From an uncultured Rhodospirillaceae bacterium (GTDB taxonomy: Bacteria > Pseudomonadota > Alphaproteobacteria > MPNO01 > UBA2964): a stretch of 32,335 nucleotides of DNA. The position numbers and the translations under genes were made by a program. The notes beneath the pieces were generated by a model, which saw only the letters and a program-made list of their open reading frames with translations, was not told the origin of the DNA and made no database searches. The stretch covers positions 1 to 32,335 of the forward strand of contig CAJXEC010000017.1 of NCBI GenBank assembly GCA_913052165.1. Reading direction: 5' to 3'. This document shows, one piece after another, positions 8,933 through 19,286 of this stretch (positions within the stretch are counted from its first letter, which is position 1; every line of letters starts with the position of its first letter).

Positions 8933-9883
8933 ATGAGCCTCAAAGTCGCAATTCAAATGGATCCAGTAAATACAATCAATGTGACCGCCGACAGCACCTT
9001 TATGCTGGCATTGGAAGCAAAATTTAGGAACTACAGAATTTATCATTATTTGCCATCAGAATTATGTCTCGAAGATGGTAAACTGTATGCACGTGCGAAT
9101 GAAATCGTTGAGGTCAACCAAGATCAAGATCACCCCTTTAGATTAGCTCAGCCTGTTCAAATAGATCTCAGAGAAATGGACATAATTTTGATGAGGCAGG
9201 ACCCACCATTCGATATGTCTTATCTTACCGCGACCTACTTGTTAGAACACGTCATACCTGAAGTACTTGTAATAAATAATCCTGTGAATGTACGAAATTC
9301 GCCTGAAAAACTTCTGGTTACTCATTTTTCAGGTTTAGCCCCGCCCACTTTGATCTCGGCTAATAGACGACAAATTTCCATTTTCAGGGAAAAGCACAAG
9401 GACATAATAATCAAACCCCTCTATGGAAACGGTGGGGCGGAGGTGTTCCATATTAAGCCCGGAGATGAAAATTTAAGCTCTCTACTCGACATGTTTTTCG
9501 TCAAATATCGCGAACCAATTATCACTCAAAAATATCTACCAGACGTCAGAAGCGGCGACAAAAGGATAATACTGGTTGATGGAAAACCAGCGGGGGGAGT
9601 GCTCCGGGTCCCGATGGAAGGTGATTCCCGCGCCAATTTTCATGCTGGTGGTGAAGCCCAAAAGACCGAATTGACTAGAAGAGAAAAAGAAATTTGCTCA
9701 TCAATCGGACCACAGTTATCACAATTAGGTCTTCTATTTGTGGGCATAGACGTTATTGGCGATTATCTAACTGAAATTAATGTCACCAGCCCGACAGGTA
9801 TCCAAGAAATCAACAGACTGGATGGCATCCATATAGAAAAGCTTGTTTGGAACGCTATCGAAACTCAAATAGACGCACCATAA
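8933..9883 (+). CDS. gshB: Glutathione synthetase
   Basis: VAIQMDPVNTINVTADSTFMLALEA, ILMRQDPPFDMSYLTATYLLE, NNPVNVRNSPEKL, KPLYGNGGAEVF, GIDVIGDYLTEINVTSPTGIQEI. Confidence 0.97.
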   Translation: MSLKVAIQMDPVNTINVTADSTFMLALEAKFRNYRIYHYLPSELCLEDGKLYARANEIVEVNQDQDHPFRLAQPVQIDLREMDIILMRQDPPFDMSYLTATYLLEHVIPEVLVINNPVNVRNSPEKLLVTHFSGLAPPTLISANRRQISIFREKHKDIIIKPLYGNGGAEVFHIKPGDENLSSLLDMFFVKYREPIITQKYLPDVRSGDKRIILVDGKPAGGVLRVPMEGDSRANFHAGGEAQKTELTRREKEICSSIGPQLSQLGLLFVGIDVIGDYLTEINVTSPTGIQEINRLDGIHIEKLVWNAIETQIDAP

Positions 9884-9987
9884 TATCAATATAAACAAAA
9901 CTTCAGGTTAGAGTTTTCCTTATTTGAGAGGCAGGCTGGGACCCTTCCCCATTCACAGGAGATTTTATTTTTTGTAATTAGAGTCAG

Positions 9988-10380
9988 TTAATTGCTATCA
10001 AAAACATCGCGATACTTATTTAAGATCGGACCAAGCGGCCTCCCACCCAGAATATGCACATGAAAATGGGGCACCTCTTGGTGGGCATCACTTCCAGAAT
10101 TACTCACGATTCTAAAGCCTCGATCGATCAGCGGGTCAACCCTGGCCGCCTCACCAACGGCCGCCCAAAAGCCCTCCACCTCCGCTGCAGAGGCAGTCTG
10201 AGTAAAATCTTGGATAGAGATATACGAGCCTTTGGGAACGACTAATATATGCACAGGTGCTTGCGGATTAATGTCAAAAAATGCTAGGGCGTGCTCATTC
10301 TCATAAACGATGTCGCAAGGGATTTCGCCACGTAAAATACGTGCGAAGGTATTTTGATCATCATATCCTGACATTAACAC
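9988..10380 (-). CDS. HIT family protein (histidine triad nucleotide-binding)
   Basis: NTFARILRGEIPCDIVYENEHALAFFDINPQAPVHILVVPK; HIT motif HFHVHILGGRPLG. Confidence 0.95.
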   Translation of the reverse strand: MLMSGYDDQNTFARILRGEIPCDIVYENEHALAFFDINPQAPVHILVVPKGSYISIQDFTQTASAAEVEGFWAAVGEAARVDPLIDRGFRIVSNSGSDAHQEVPHFHVHILGGRPLGPILNKYRDVFDSN

Positions 10381-10385
10381 ATCTG

Positions 10386-10727
10386 TTAGCCCTTTACGCG
10401 ACCCGCTTTCTCAAGGATCCCCGACACACCTTCTCTGCGAGAAATCTCATTCCATACTTCATACGGAGAAATTTCATTTGCCGTCCACAACACCAACAGG
10501 TGATAGAGTAAATCAGCGCTCTCATCGATAAGTTCTTTTTTATTGTTCGAAAACGACGAGACTACACACTCAACAGCCTCTTCGCCAACTTTTCGAGCTA
10601 TTTCAGAGATCCCGTCATTCAGAAGTTGTGCCGTATAAGATATTTCAGGATCTGCGTTTTTCCGACTTTTAATCACGTTGGCCAATTGGTCCAATACAAT
10701 AGCCGTGGAGTCTTGACAATTATCCAT
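10386..10727 (-). CDS. hisE: Phosphoribosyl-ATP pyrophosphatase HisE
   Basis: SYTAQLLNDGISEIARKVGEEAVECVV and ESADLLYHLLVLW; adjacent to hisF. Confidence 0.94.
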   Translation of the reverse strand: MDNCQDSTAIVLDQLANVIKSRKNADPEISYTAQLLNDGISEIARKVGEEAVECVVSSFSNNKKELIDESADLLYHLLVLWTANEISPYEVWNEISRREGVSGILEKAGRVKG

Positions 10728-10784
10728 CTCATTCCCCTATTAAACACACTCTGCACCAAAATGAAACTTAGCTACTCTACACAA

Positions 10785-11555
10785 CTATGTTGGGTTCAAA
10801 GGCCGAATATCCACTCCTTCTTTCGCAAGGAAAGCTTTAGCCTCTGCGATTGTAAACTCTCCAAAATGAAAAATGCTGGCCGCCAGAACTGCCGACGCGT
10901 GCCCTTCTCTAATACCGTCGACAAGATGATCGAGGCTTCCAACACCCCCAGATGCAATCACTGGTATCCCCACGTTATCCGCTATACCTTTAGTGAGGGC
11001 CAAATCAAAACCAGAGCGTGTTCCATCTTTATCCATGGAAGTAACTAAGAGCTCTCCAGCCCCATTTGTTTCCATCAGGGCACCCCAATCTAGTGCATCA
11101 ATACCAGTCGACTCTCTCCCACCGTGGGTAAATATTTCCCATTTTCCAGTTGATACTTTTTTTGCATCGATAGCCACAACTATGCACTGCGAGCCAAACT
11201 TGTTAGATGCCTCCGCAACAAACTCTGGGTTATAAACCGCCGCAGTATTTATTGAGACTTTATCGGCGCCGGCCAAAAGGAGTGTGCGGATATCCTCTAC
11301 AGTTCTAACGCCTCCCCCAACCGTAAGAGGCATAAAACATTTTTCGGCGGTCCGTTCTACTACGTCCAGAAGGGTGTCGCGGTTGTCAGAGGACGCTGTG
11401 ATATCTAAGAAACAGAGCTCATCAGCCCCCGCACGATCATAAAAACTAGCCTGTACCACCGGATCGCCTGCGTCAATTAAGTCGATAAAGTTTATTCCTT
11501 TAACTGTCCGCCCGTCTTTGACATCCAAACATGGAATTATTCTCTTTTTTAGCAA
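10785..11555 (-). CDS. hisF: Imidazole glycerol phosphate synthase subunit HisF
   Basis: [81 protein letters not shown]. Confidence 0.98.
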   Translation of the reverse strand: MLKKRIIPCLDVKDGRTVKGINFIDLIDAGDPVVQASFYDRAGADELCFLDITASSDNRDTLLDVVERTAEKCFMPLTVGGGVRTVEDIRTLLLAGADKVSINTAAVYNPEFVAEASNKFGSQCIVVAIDAKKVSTGKWEIFTHGGRESTGIDALDWGALMETNGAGELLVTSMDKDGTRSGFDLALTKGIADNVGIPVIASGGVGSLDHLVDGIREGHASAVLAASIFHFGEFTIAEAKAFLAKEGVDIRPLNPT

Positions 11556-11559
11556 AAAA

Positions 11560-12285
11560 TTAGCCCCTCAAAACAGATAAAGCCATGGCTGGATCGATTC
11601 GCCCATCGTACAGAGCCCTGCCGCAAATCACGCCCTCTATACCCGATGACTCACTAGCTTTAAGCTCAATCAAATCATCGATGGACGCCACCCCTCCTGA
11701 TGCTATTACAGGATTGGTAAGCGCGAACGCGAGGTCAACTGTCGATTCTATATTTACTCCTACCATCGCTCCATCTCGATTGATATCTGTGTAAAGAATT
11801 GCGGCCGCACCACTGTTCTCAAATCTAAGGGCTAAGTCTAGGGCCCGCACCCCCGAAACTTTCGTCCAACCTTCAGTCGATACATTGCCGTCTCGAGCAT
11901 CAATAGCTATGACGATCTGGCCAGGATAATCTGTGCATGCCCGATGCACAAAATCTGGGTCTGCTAGAGCAGCAGTCCCAAGTACGGCCCGCTGCACACC
12001 AGCCTCTAACCATCGATCAAGCGCCTCTCTCGTTCGAATCCCCCCACCCAACTGCACTGGCATGTCAGTGGCTTTGATCACCTCAGTTACCGCCTCAACA
12101 TTTACAGACCGACCCTCGACCGCACCATTGAGGTCTACCAGATGCAGCCAGTCAAACCCTTGTTTCTGAAAATCCCGTGCCTGGTCCGCGGGGTCAACGT
12201 TGAAGATCGTGGCTTGGCTCAAGTTTCCCTTTAATAACCTGACACACACCCCATCCTTAAGATCAATAGCTGGAAACAATATCAT
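11560..12285 (-). CDS. hisA: HisA, 1-(5-phosphoribosyl)-5-[(5-phosphoribosylamino)methylideneamino]imidazole-4-carboxamide isomerase
   Basis: [67 protein letters not shown]-type motifs, [14 protein letters not shown]. Confidence 0.98.
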   Translation of the reverse strand: MILFPAIDLKDGVCVRLLKGNLSQATIFNVDPADQARDFQKQGFDWLHLVDLNGAVEGRSVNVEAVTEVIKATDMPVQLGGGIRTREALDRWLEAGVQRAVLGTAALADPDFVHRACTDYPGQIVIAIDARDGNVSTEGWTKVSGVRALDLALRFENSGAAAILYTDINRDGAMVGVNIESTVDLAFALTNPVIASGGVASIDDLIELKASESSGIEGVICGRALYDGRIDPAMALSVLRG

Positions 12286-12862
12286 TTAAATTATTTTGAC
12301 TCCTCAGATGGCTGGTATTTCTTTTTGGGTGTGTCTTGAGCCGCTTAGTGTAATAAAATCCAACAACCGGTTTCCCTTCCACTATTGCATAGTTTTGGTT
12401 TTCCCCCCAGCGAGTATAATCAAGTGACTCATAAAGGCGGACAGCTGCTGCTTGCGTCGCCCGAACATCCAAATTGATAAAGGTGATCCCTTGTTTTCTT
12501 GCAAAAAGCTCACATGCCCGCACTAAGCCGCGAGCCAGCCCGCGGCCACGAGCCCAGGGAGCCACAAAAATATTTGATATATTACCGGTATGTCGCTGCG
12601 CCTCGTTATTTCTCGGGAATCTGGTCAGAATAGCGGATCCCGCCAACCGCGCGTCCACCCGGCCCACAAAAAGAGTTTTATCGGGAACCAACAAAACCCC
12701 GTTCCAAAAGGCTTCAAGGGTTTTTCTCGGGGGTGGTTTAAGCCAACCAAACCCTCCACCATCAATGATTGCGGACTCCGCGGCCTCACAAAGATCAGCT
12801 AATTCTATCCCACTCAACGCATGAGGCTGCTCAATATTGATCGGTGCCGCACGTTTAACCAT
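12263..12862 (-). CDS. GNAT family N-acetyltransferase embedded in the his cluster
   Basis: ISNIFVAPWARGRGLARGLVRACELFARKQGITFINLDVRATQAAAVRLYESLDYTRWG is the GNAT acetyl-CoA-binding region; overlaps hisA by 23 bp. Confidence 0.88.
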   Translation of the reverse strand: MVKRAAPINIEQPHALSGIELADLCEAAESAIIDGGGFGWLKPPPRKTLEAFWNGVLLVPDKTLFVGRVDARLAGSAILTRFPRNNEAQRHTGNISNIFVAPWARGRGLARGLVRACELFARKQGITFINLDVRATQAAAVRLYESLDYTRWGENQNYAIVEGKPVVGFYYTKRLKTHPKRNTSHLRSQNNLNDIVSSY

Positions 12863-12871
12863 AACTGTTAA

Positions 12872-13513
12872 TCACGGCTGCCAGACGACAAAGTTAGCCA
12901 AAACTTTTAAGCCCTGCTCCTGGCTCTTATCAGGATGGAATTGAACGCCAATCAAATTATCTCTCCCAATTGCGGCCGAGATCAAACCACCATAATCAGC
13001 GTGAGCAATTATTTCATCATGATCATTCGCAGTATATGCGTAAGAGTGCACAAAATACATATGAGGGCTTTTCGGAAGCCCGGAGAAAACCGGGTGAGTT
13101 CGATGAAAAGTTAAATCATTCCAACCCATATGAGGTATCTTCAAGGTATTGTCTGACGGCTGCAATCGTCCAACTGATCCCGGAAACCATCCAAGCCCCG
13201 ACCGTTCACCATGCTCCAAACCTTTGGCTGCCATTAACTGCATACCGACGCAGATCCCCATAAAAGGAATTCCTCTCTGGATCACGGCGACTTCGAGACA
13301 TTCCAACATCCCTTCAAGAGCGGCCAAACCGTTCATGCAATCCCCAAAGGACCCCTGACCCGGGAGTATAATCCGATCTGCCTCCTTCAAATCAACGACC
13401 TCAGAGCTGACTTTTACATTAGAATTTCTGGTAACTGAATTCGCAGCAGTCTCTACCGCCCTCGCTGCAGACCGCAAATTTCCAGACCCATAATCAATAA
13501 CAATAATTTTCAT
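12872..13513 (-). CDS. hisH: Imidazole glycerol phosphate synthase subunit HisH
   Basis: MKIIVIDYGSGNLRSAARAVE, ILPGQGSFGDCM, GICVGMQLMA, GVQFHPDKSQEQG. The track start is 13555; MKIIVIDYG at 13513 is the likely start. Confidence 0.97.
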   Translation of the reverse strand: MKIIVIDYGSGNLRSAARAVETAANSVTRNSNVKVSSEVVDLKEADRIILPGQGSFGDCMNGLAALEGMLECLEVAVIQRGIPFMGICVGMQLMAAKGLEHGERSGLGWFPGSVGRLQPSDNTLKIPHMGWNDLTFHRTHPVFSGLPKSPHMYFVHSYAYTANDHDEIIAHADYGGLISAAIGRDNLIGVQFHPDKSQEQGLKVLANFVVWQP

Positions 13514-13517
13514 CAAA

Positions 13518-13919
13518 CTAGTACTTTCTAATGTGCTCCTCTTCGGCGACGTCAAAAAAAGTTTTATCTTTCCATCTCAAGAATGCTTCCTCCATGGAAA
13601 CGCCTGCAACTATAGCTCTAATTTTCAGCCCATTCGCTTCTAAATCAGACCGCCGCAAATCTTGCCCAATGAGACCGATTAAAAGGCACAAAAAAAACTG
13701 AATCAGCAGATAAAAATCCAGAGAAACTGGTAAATAAATTTGAGAACCCCAAAGAATTAGTTCAACAAGAATGATTCCTAATGATGCACGCCAACAGCGA
13801 TGATAAGCAGTCCAAAAAAAAAGTCCAAAGAATGCCCCGAATGAAAAAGTCTCAGGGACAAATTCAGGGTCGCTCCGTGTCCCTGAGGCGTCTGATAAAT
13901 GAACAGTAAAGATTTTCAT
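13518..13919 (-). CDS. DUF2628-like membrane protein
   Basis: Short protein with several hydrophobic segments (FGAFFGLFFWTAYHRCW, LGIILVELILW, YLLIQFFLCLLIGLIGQ) and C-terminal AIVAGVSMEEAFLRW; located between hisB and hisH. Confidence 0.7.
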   Translation of the reverse strand: MKIFTVHLSDASGTRSDPEFVPETFSFGAFFGLFFWTAYHRCWRASLGIILVELILWGSQIYLPVSLDFYLLIQFFLCLLIGLIGQDLRRSDLEANGLKIRAIVAGVSMEEAFLRWKDKTFFDVAEEEHIRKY

Positions 13920-13940
13920 GCCTAACTTCTCGGGCGTGAT

Positions 13941-14537
13941 TTAAACGTCGCCAAGTAAGCCCTTGGTAGAGGGGATCTCCTTGGCCATTCTTGGGTCTAT
14001 GGTTAAAGCGGCCCTAAGGGCCCTCGCTAGCGCTTTATAACAAGATTCGACAATATGGTGGTTATTCTGACCATACAGGTTCTCCACGTGGAGAGTAACG
14101 CCCGAAGCTTGAGAAAACGCCTGAAACCACTCCCTAAATAGTTCGGTATCCATGTCTCCGAGTTTCGGCCGGCTAAACTTGACATGCCAAATCAAATACG
14201 GGCGACCGGAAATATCCAACGCAACTCGGGTAAGCGTTTCATCCATCGGTACGTATGCGTTTCCATAACGGGTAATCCCCTTTTTATCGCCCATCGCTTG
14301 GGCGACAGCCTGACCTAAAACTATCCCGGTGTCCTCGACTGTATGATGAAAGTCAACATGTAGATCACCTGAAGCCCTGAGGAATAAATCGATAAGACTA
14401 TGTCGCGCTAGTTGTTCTAGCATATGATCAAGAAATCCTATCCCGGTTCGAATATCAAAATCACCGGTGCCATCTAGATTTACCCTAGCCTCAATTTTAG
14501 TCTCTCGCGTTTCACGCGTTATTTCTGACTTCCGCAT
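13941..14537 (-). CDS. hisB: Imidazoleglycerol-phosphate dehydratase HisB
   Basis: [72 protein letters not shown]. Confidence 0.98.
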   Translation of the reverse strand: MRKSEITRETRETKIEARVNLDGTGDFDIRTGIGFLDHMLEQLARHSLIDLFLRASGDLHVDFHHTVEDTGIVLGQAVAQAMGDKKGITRYGNAYVPMDETLTRVALDISGRPYLIWHVKFSRPKLGDMDTELFREWFQAFSQASGVTLHVENLYGQNNHHIVESCYKALARALRAALTIDPRMAKEIPSTKGLLGDV

Positions 14538-14746
14538 GGTGATAACTCTCTCCTTTAAGCCTTTTAACTTATTTCGAGAATACTTTGAAGCTTATTTGGG
14601 CCAGGCTAGTATTAAGGCCCCAGGAACAATAACGGTTCGGTAGTTCATCTGCTCCCTAATTGCGGTCTGTCAAGTAGTGAAAATGACCGAATTTGTGATT
14701 TAGGGTACGTATGCCACATTGCTGCAACACGTAATAGGGACTAAAT

Positions 14747-14776
14747 TTGAAATGTAACGTATGAATTGGATATATC
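14747..14776 (+). promoter_or_regulatory. Candidate promoter upstream of hslVU (TTGAAA, 18 bp, TATATC)
   Basis: TTGAAA at 14747-14752 and TATATC at 14771-14776, in the hisB-hslV divergent gap. Confidence 0.3.
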
Positions 14777-14897
14777 TAGACAAATCTTTTTAGCCCTGTT
14801 GGAGAAGGTAGAAAGTGCATGCTAGAAAGTGGTGGATGTCTTCATTGACTGGTCTACCCCGCGTACTTCAGAAAAAAGTAGGCAAACAGGAGGTATA

Positions 14898-15458
14898 TTG
14901 AAAGATACAGATAAATATTCCTGGCATGGGACCACAATCCTATCGGTTCGAAAAGATAACAAAGTGGTTCTGGCCGGAGACGGGCAGGTCACCCTTGGAT
15001 CCACAGTTATCAAGGGAACGGCTCGAAAAGTGAGAAAAATAGGCGATGGATCTATCGTTGCCGGCTTTGCTGGTGCGACGGCAGACGCCTTCACTCTTTT
15101 CGAGAGATTGGAGGGAAAGTTGGAGGAACATCCCGGCCAATTGCGACGGGCTTGCGTCGAATTAGCAAAAGATTGGAGAACAGACCGGTACCTCCGCCGT
15201 CTTGAGGCAATGATGGCAGTAATCGATAAAGCTGAGTCGCTGGTCCTTACCGGAACGGGGGATGTGCTGGAACCAGACGACGGCATTATCGGCATAGGAT
15301 CGGGCGGTTCATATGCTCTTGCCGCTGCAAGGGCCATAATTGATGTAAAAGAATTCGACGCGGAGGCAATTGCTCGAAAAGCTATGGGAATAGCGGCAGA
15401 AATTTGCGTGTATACCAATACCAACTTAACTATTGAGAGTATCGACACCAGTGTCTAG
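14898..15458 (+). CDS. hslV: ATP-dependent protease subunit HslV (ClpQ)
   Basis: [26 protein letters not shown] with the N-terminal catalytic Thr motif. The track start (14829) gives a long N-terminus; TTG at 14898 has AGGAGGT directly upstream and yields the usual short propeptide. Confidence 0.96.
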   Translation: MKDTDKYSWHGTTILSVRKDNKVVLAGDGQVTLGSTVIKGTARKVRKIGDGSIVAGFAGATADAFTLFERLEGKLEEHPGQLRRACVELAKDWRTDRYLRRLEAMMAVIDKAESLVLTGTGDVLEPDDGIIGIGSGGSYALAAARAIIDVKEFDAEAIARKAMGIAAEICVYTNTNLTIESIDTSV

Positions 15459-16761
15459 TTTTAGCCCCAGAGAGATTGTCTCAGAACTAAACCGATATAT
15501 CGTCGGACAGGATGATGCGAAACGGGCAGTTGCTGTTGCATTAAGAAATCGTTGGCGACGTCAACAATTAGCAGAAGATTTAAGGGACGAGGTTCTCCCG
15601 AAAAATATTCTAATGATAGGGCCAACCGGGGTTGGCAAAACCGAAATCGCACGGCGCCTAGCTAGATTAGCTCAAGCTCCATTTATTAAGGTAGAAGCCA
15701 CTAAATTTACTGAGGTTGGATATGTTGGCAGGGACGTTGAACAAATTATTCGAGACCTTTTAGAAAACGCAATACACGAAATTAGGGAACGGCAACGGAA
15801 GGCAGTTTTAGCAAAAGCAGAATTGGCCGCCGAAGAGAGAGTGATAACCGCATTAGTAGGGGAAAATTCGAGTGCCGAAACCCGGCAAAAATTCAGAAAA
15901 ATGCTACGCGAAGGTGCCCTAAATGACCGGGAAATCGAGATAGAAACTACCCCACCCGCAGGATCATCATTGCCTACTTTTGAAATACCAGGAATGCCAG
16001 GAGCTCAAATGGGAATGCTGGATCTCAGCGACATGTTAGGCAAAGCCTTTGGGAGCCAGAAAACTAAAAGAAAAATGACAGTTAGCGAGTCCTATGACAT
16101 TTTAATATCAGATGAGAGCGATAATTTACTCGAAGAGGAAAACATAGTCAGAAACGCGATCGAGGCAGTAGAACAAAATGGGATAGTATTTCTCGATGAA
16201 ATTGACAAAATCTGCGCAAGGTCAGATCGCCATGGAGGGGATGTTAGCCGCGAAGGGGTACAGAGAGATTTGCTACCTTTAATTGAAGGAACAACCGTTA
16301 CAACCAAACATGGACCGGTAAAAACAGACCATGTGCTTTTCTTAGCATCTGGCGCCTTTCATCTATCCAAACCCTCAGACCTTTTGCCAGAGCTTCAGGG
16401 GCGTCTGCCAATCAGGGTAGAACTAAAAGCCCTAAGCATAGATGATCTACAAGCTATTTTAACAGAGCCCGAAGCCAGTCTTATTAGACAATATACGGCG
16501 TTGCTCGGCACTGAGGATGTTACCTTGAAATTTAGTGACTCTGCTATCCGGGAAATCGCTAGTGTCGCAGCTGAAATAAACCAATCCGTAGAAAATATAG
16601 GGGCTCGGCGCCTTCAAACTATTCTGGAGAAACTATTGGAAGACATAAGCTTTACGGCCACCGATAGGGCAGGTCAAATCGTCACTATTGGTCCCGAGGA
16701 AGTAAGAAATACAGTAGGGAGTCTCGCCAAAAATGCTGATCTCAACAAATTTATTCTTTAG
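15433..16761 (+). CDS. hslU: ATP-dependent protease ATPase subunit HslU (ClpY)
   Basis: [33 protein letters not shown], Walker [32 protein letters not shown]. Start TTG 15433 or GTG 15451. Confidence 0.98.
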   Translation: MRVSTPVSSFSPREIVSELNRYIVGQDDAKRAVAVALRNRWRRQQLAEDLRDEVLPKNILMIGPTGVGKTEIARRLARLAQAPFIKVEATKFTEVGYVGRDVEQIIRDLLENAIHEIRERQRKAVLAKAELAAEERVITALVGENSSAETRQKFRKMLREGALNDREIEIETTPPAGSSLPTFEIPGMPGAQMGMLDLSDMLGKAFGSQKTKRKMTVSESYDILISDESDNLLEEENIVRNAIEAVEQNGIVFLDEIDKICARSDRHGGDVSREGVQRDLLPLIEGTTVTTKHGPVKTDHVLFLASGAFHLSKPSDLLPELQGRLPIRVELKALSIDDLQAILTEPEASLIRQYTALLGTEDVTLKFSDSAIREIASVAAEINQSVENIGARRLQTILEKLLEDISFTATDRAGQIVTIGPEEVRNTVGSLAKNADLNKFIL

Positions 16762-17297
16762 GATCGTTTACGGCGAACAAGAATATAAAAAGCCCCCCCG
16801 CCCCCATCTCTCGGCTGGGCTTCAGAAAAACCTAAAACGTATGGTCGTAGTTCCTTAGAATTTAACCAGTTGGGGAATTGATTGCGCAAAACCCCACCAC
16901 CCTGCTTTACATTACCTTTACCTGTGATTGCGAGGACGCATCGAAACCTGCTGGTATGAGCGTGGGTTACAAAATGCACCAGAGACGTAAAAGCTTCGGA
17001 TTGCGACATTCCATGTAAATCTAATCGGGTCTCTGGCCTTAACTGGCCCCGCTTCAAGCGCAACAGAGTTTTTCGATCGACGTCTGCAGATAAACCTGAG
17101 GAAAGATAGGACGGGGGATACTTACATTGTCTCGCAATCGCTGGCTTTCTAATATCCCGGGGCCGCCTCTCGGGTGCTGAAACGACGGGGTGAGAATACT
17201 TAACCTTCCCAGGCGAAATTTTATCCACATCTTCCATCGCGGCCTCAAAAACTTTTTTTTCCTCGACAGTCAACTTTTTTGGATTGAATTTAGTCAC
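16758..17297 (-). CDS. Smr/MutS2-domain (DUF-type) protein
   Basis: [38 protein letters not shown] is the Smr signature. Confidence 0.9.
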   Translation of the reverse strand: MTKFNPKKLTVEEKKVFEAAMEDVDKISPGKVKYSHPVVSAPERRPRDIRKPAIARQCKYPPSYLSSGLSADVDRKTLLRLKRGQLRPETRLDLHGMSQSEAFTSLVHFVTHAHTSRFRCVLAITGKGNVKQGGGVLRNQFPNWLNSKELRPYVLGFSEAQPRDGGGGAFYILVRRKRS

Positions 17298-18559
17298 CAG
17301 GGAACCACCCTAGAAACTGGTTTAAATTTAAAATCGGCCTTAGGGAGAAATATAAAGAGTTCCCCTGTTTGTTTCATTCTTCCAGCGACATCAGCCGCCG
17401 CACTGCCCGAGCCAAAAAAGATATCTGCCCGAACTGGTCCTTTAATTGCTGCCCCGGTATCTTGAGATATCATTAGTTTCTGAAGAGGCTCTTCAGTATC
17501 TGGTAATGACGTACTGATCCAAACTGGGGCTCCCAATGGGATGAAATTAGGATCAATGGCTATGCTCGATTTGGGTGTTAATTTGACACCCAACGCTCCT
17601 AAAACCCCGGCCTCAGGCAGCTCTCGAAAGAAAATATAACGCGCATTATGATTAAATAATTCTTCAACCTTACTCGGGTTCGCCGACAACCAACTCCTTA
17701 TTGTTTGCATCGAGAGGGCTTCTTTTGCAATAAGCCCCCTTTTTATCAATATTCGCCCTATAGCGGTATAAGGATGCCCATTGTTCGCAGCGTAACCAAT
17801 TTGAATTACTTGATTATCTGGCAACAACACCCTTCCAGACCCCTGAATTTGGAGAAAAAAGAGGTCTGTAAGATTATCGCCCCACGCCAAAATGTCCGTG
17901 CTGTTTGACAAATCCTGGTTTTCAATTTGTGCCCGAGTTAAGTAACGAACTAATGAGCCATTCTTCTCTTTTCCAAATATTTTTCGTCTTGGTAAGCGCT
18001 GGTCAAACTTTTCCAGAGACACGTCAATTAGGTCTTTTGGGCGAGCATAAATTGGATATTTAAATTTATCAGTCCTTTTCCGAGATCCTTTGATTTCTAT
18101 CTCATAATAGCCCGTGAACAAACCTTCATACGCGCTCGGGTGCACTCTCCAAGGTGCAAAATTTTTCATAAAAAATGTTCTAGCTTCCTTATCCGTGCGC
18201 CACTCGATGTTTTTAGATCTCTCGCATACCTCTCTCCAACTTTGAGGATTAAAACTTTTTAGGTTCTGAACCCTCTGAAACGTATGACGAGTTATAGCGC
18301 TACAACTCGCCGAAAAGGACCGAAGAGCTATTCTCAAACCCTTTTTCGACCACCCAGGTATTTCTTTGTACTCAACAGGAGTGTAAGTGATGGTTTCCTT
18401 GGGAGGAACAGACCCACAAGATATGAGAAGTAGCCCCACCCCAAAAAAGACAAATCCACACCTAAGTTGCAGATTATAAGCTTTCAGGGATCCGCGTCTC
18501 AACAAGTGTCCAATTTGGGTCCCCGGCTTGTGTGTTTCTTGCAAAAATCCAGATATCAC
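17294..18559 (-). CDS. mltA: Membrane-bound lytic murein transglycosylase A
   Basis: Lipobox LLLISC, FTGYYEIEIKGSRKR, LAWGDNLTDLFFLQIQGSGRVLL, ISQDTGAAIKGPVRADIFFGSG. N-terminal start uncertain because the ORF overlaps the upstream gene. Confidence 0.95.
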   Translation of the reverse strand: MISGFLQETHKPGTQIGHLLRRGSLKAYNLQLRCGFVFFGVGLLLISCGSVPPKETITYTPVEYKEIPGWSKKGLRIALRSFSASCSAITRHTFQRVQNLKSFNPQSWREVCERSKNIEWRTDKEARTFFMKNFAPWRVHPSAYEGLFTGYYEIEIKGSRKRTDKFKYPIYARPKDLIDVSLEKFDQRLPRRKIFGKEKNGSLVRYLTRAQIENQDLSNSTDILAWGDNLTDLFFLQIQGSGRVLLPDNQVIQIGYAANNGHPYTAIGRILIKRGLIAKEALSMQTIRSWLSANPSKVEELFNHNARYIFFRELPEAGVLGALGVKLTPKSSIAIDPNFIPLGAPVWISTSLPDTEEPLQKLMISQDTGAAIKGPVRADIFFGSGSAAADVAGRMKQTGELFIFLPKADFKFKPVSRVVPW

Positions 18560-19172
18560 TGATCTTTTCTATCTGATTTGGGTCTCCTGACAAAATATTT
18601 TCATTTTTGTCTCGGGTAATATTGACCTGCTCAGAGTCAAATTGCATCGTGATGAATGCCATTTTACCCTCGACACGGGCATCGATTATTTTAGCCACTG
18701 TTATACCTATAAGAGTAAAGTCTAACTTCTCACCTGCGTCATGGCGTTCTTTTATCGCGGCGGAGAAATCGTTAAATACCTCGTCATTTAACAACGTACG
18801 GAGAGTTTCTTCATCACCCTTGGCATATGCCTCTACAACTAACTCAAATGCGCCCTTCGCCCCTTCTGAAAATTCACTCGGATTAAAGTTTGGATCCGCA
18901 ATCTTAACTTCTGTCAAGGCCGGTATGAGCGGATCATCAGCTTCCGCCTCCGCCTTAGCACCCGTATTATCAGTGACGTCTTTTCTGGATTTCGGAAATT
19001 CAACCAATTTTTTATCAGAAACTGGACCCTCTTCTTCTTTTGTCGAACGTTCCAAAGTCGGCGGCCGTTGATGCCCCGTTTTTTTGCCCAAAACACTTCT
19101 TAGTCGCAATACCAGAAAGGCTGCTATCATCGCAAAAAGAATAATGTCGAGCGCTTGAAATCCGTCGCCCAT
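18474..19172 (-). CDS. Tim44-like (TimA) domain protein
   Basis: N-terminal TM segment ALDIILFAMIAAFLVLRLRSVLG; GAFELVVEAYAKGDEETLRTLL; DIWIFARNTQAGDPNWTLVET matches the Tim44-like C-terminus. Confidence 0.9.
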   Translation of the reverse strand: MGDGFQALDIILFAMIAAFLVLRLRSVLGKKTGHQRPPTLERSTKEEEGPVSDKKLVEFPKSRKDVTDNTGAKAEAEADDPLIPALTEVKIADPNFNPSEFSEGAKGAFELVVEAYAKGDEETLRTLLNDEVFNDFSAAIKERHDAGEKLDFTLIGITVAKIIDARVEGKMAFITMQFDSEQVNITRDKNENILSGDPNQIEKISDIWIFARNTQAGDPNWTLVETRIPESL

Positions 19173-19286
19173 GCTTTCCCCAAATCCAATATTCTATTTC
19201 AAAATTAAAGTTTACGTTGTAAGTCAAACGGCTAACCAGCTATTTAGTACTACAAAAAGTAAGGTTTCAACAGGTAAATCTCAAGC

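Noticed and set aside
8925-8940. GTTTCAC half-site near the gshB start as a second parS
   Set aside because: Only one half matches (GTTTCACATGAGCC); palindrome symmetry is absent.
14081-14094. Perfect 14-bp palindrome TCTCCACGTGGAGA resembling a parS or E-box-like site
   Set aside because: Lies inside hisB and encodes the conserved LHVEN segment; matches the parS core at only 8 of 14 positions, so probably a coding coincidence.
14829-15448. Long minus-strand ORF (14822-15448, 208 aa) opposite hslV
   Set aside because: Antisense shadow ORF of a well-supported hslV; serine-rich, low-complexity translation with no recognisable family.
18607-19071. 154-aa plus-strand ORF opposite the Tim44-like gene
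   Set aside because: Antisense shadow of a well-supported CDS, with biased Ser/Ala composition.
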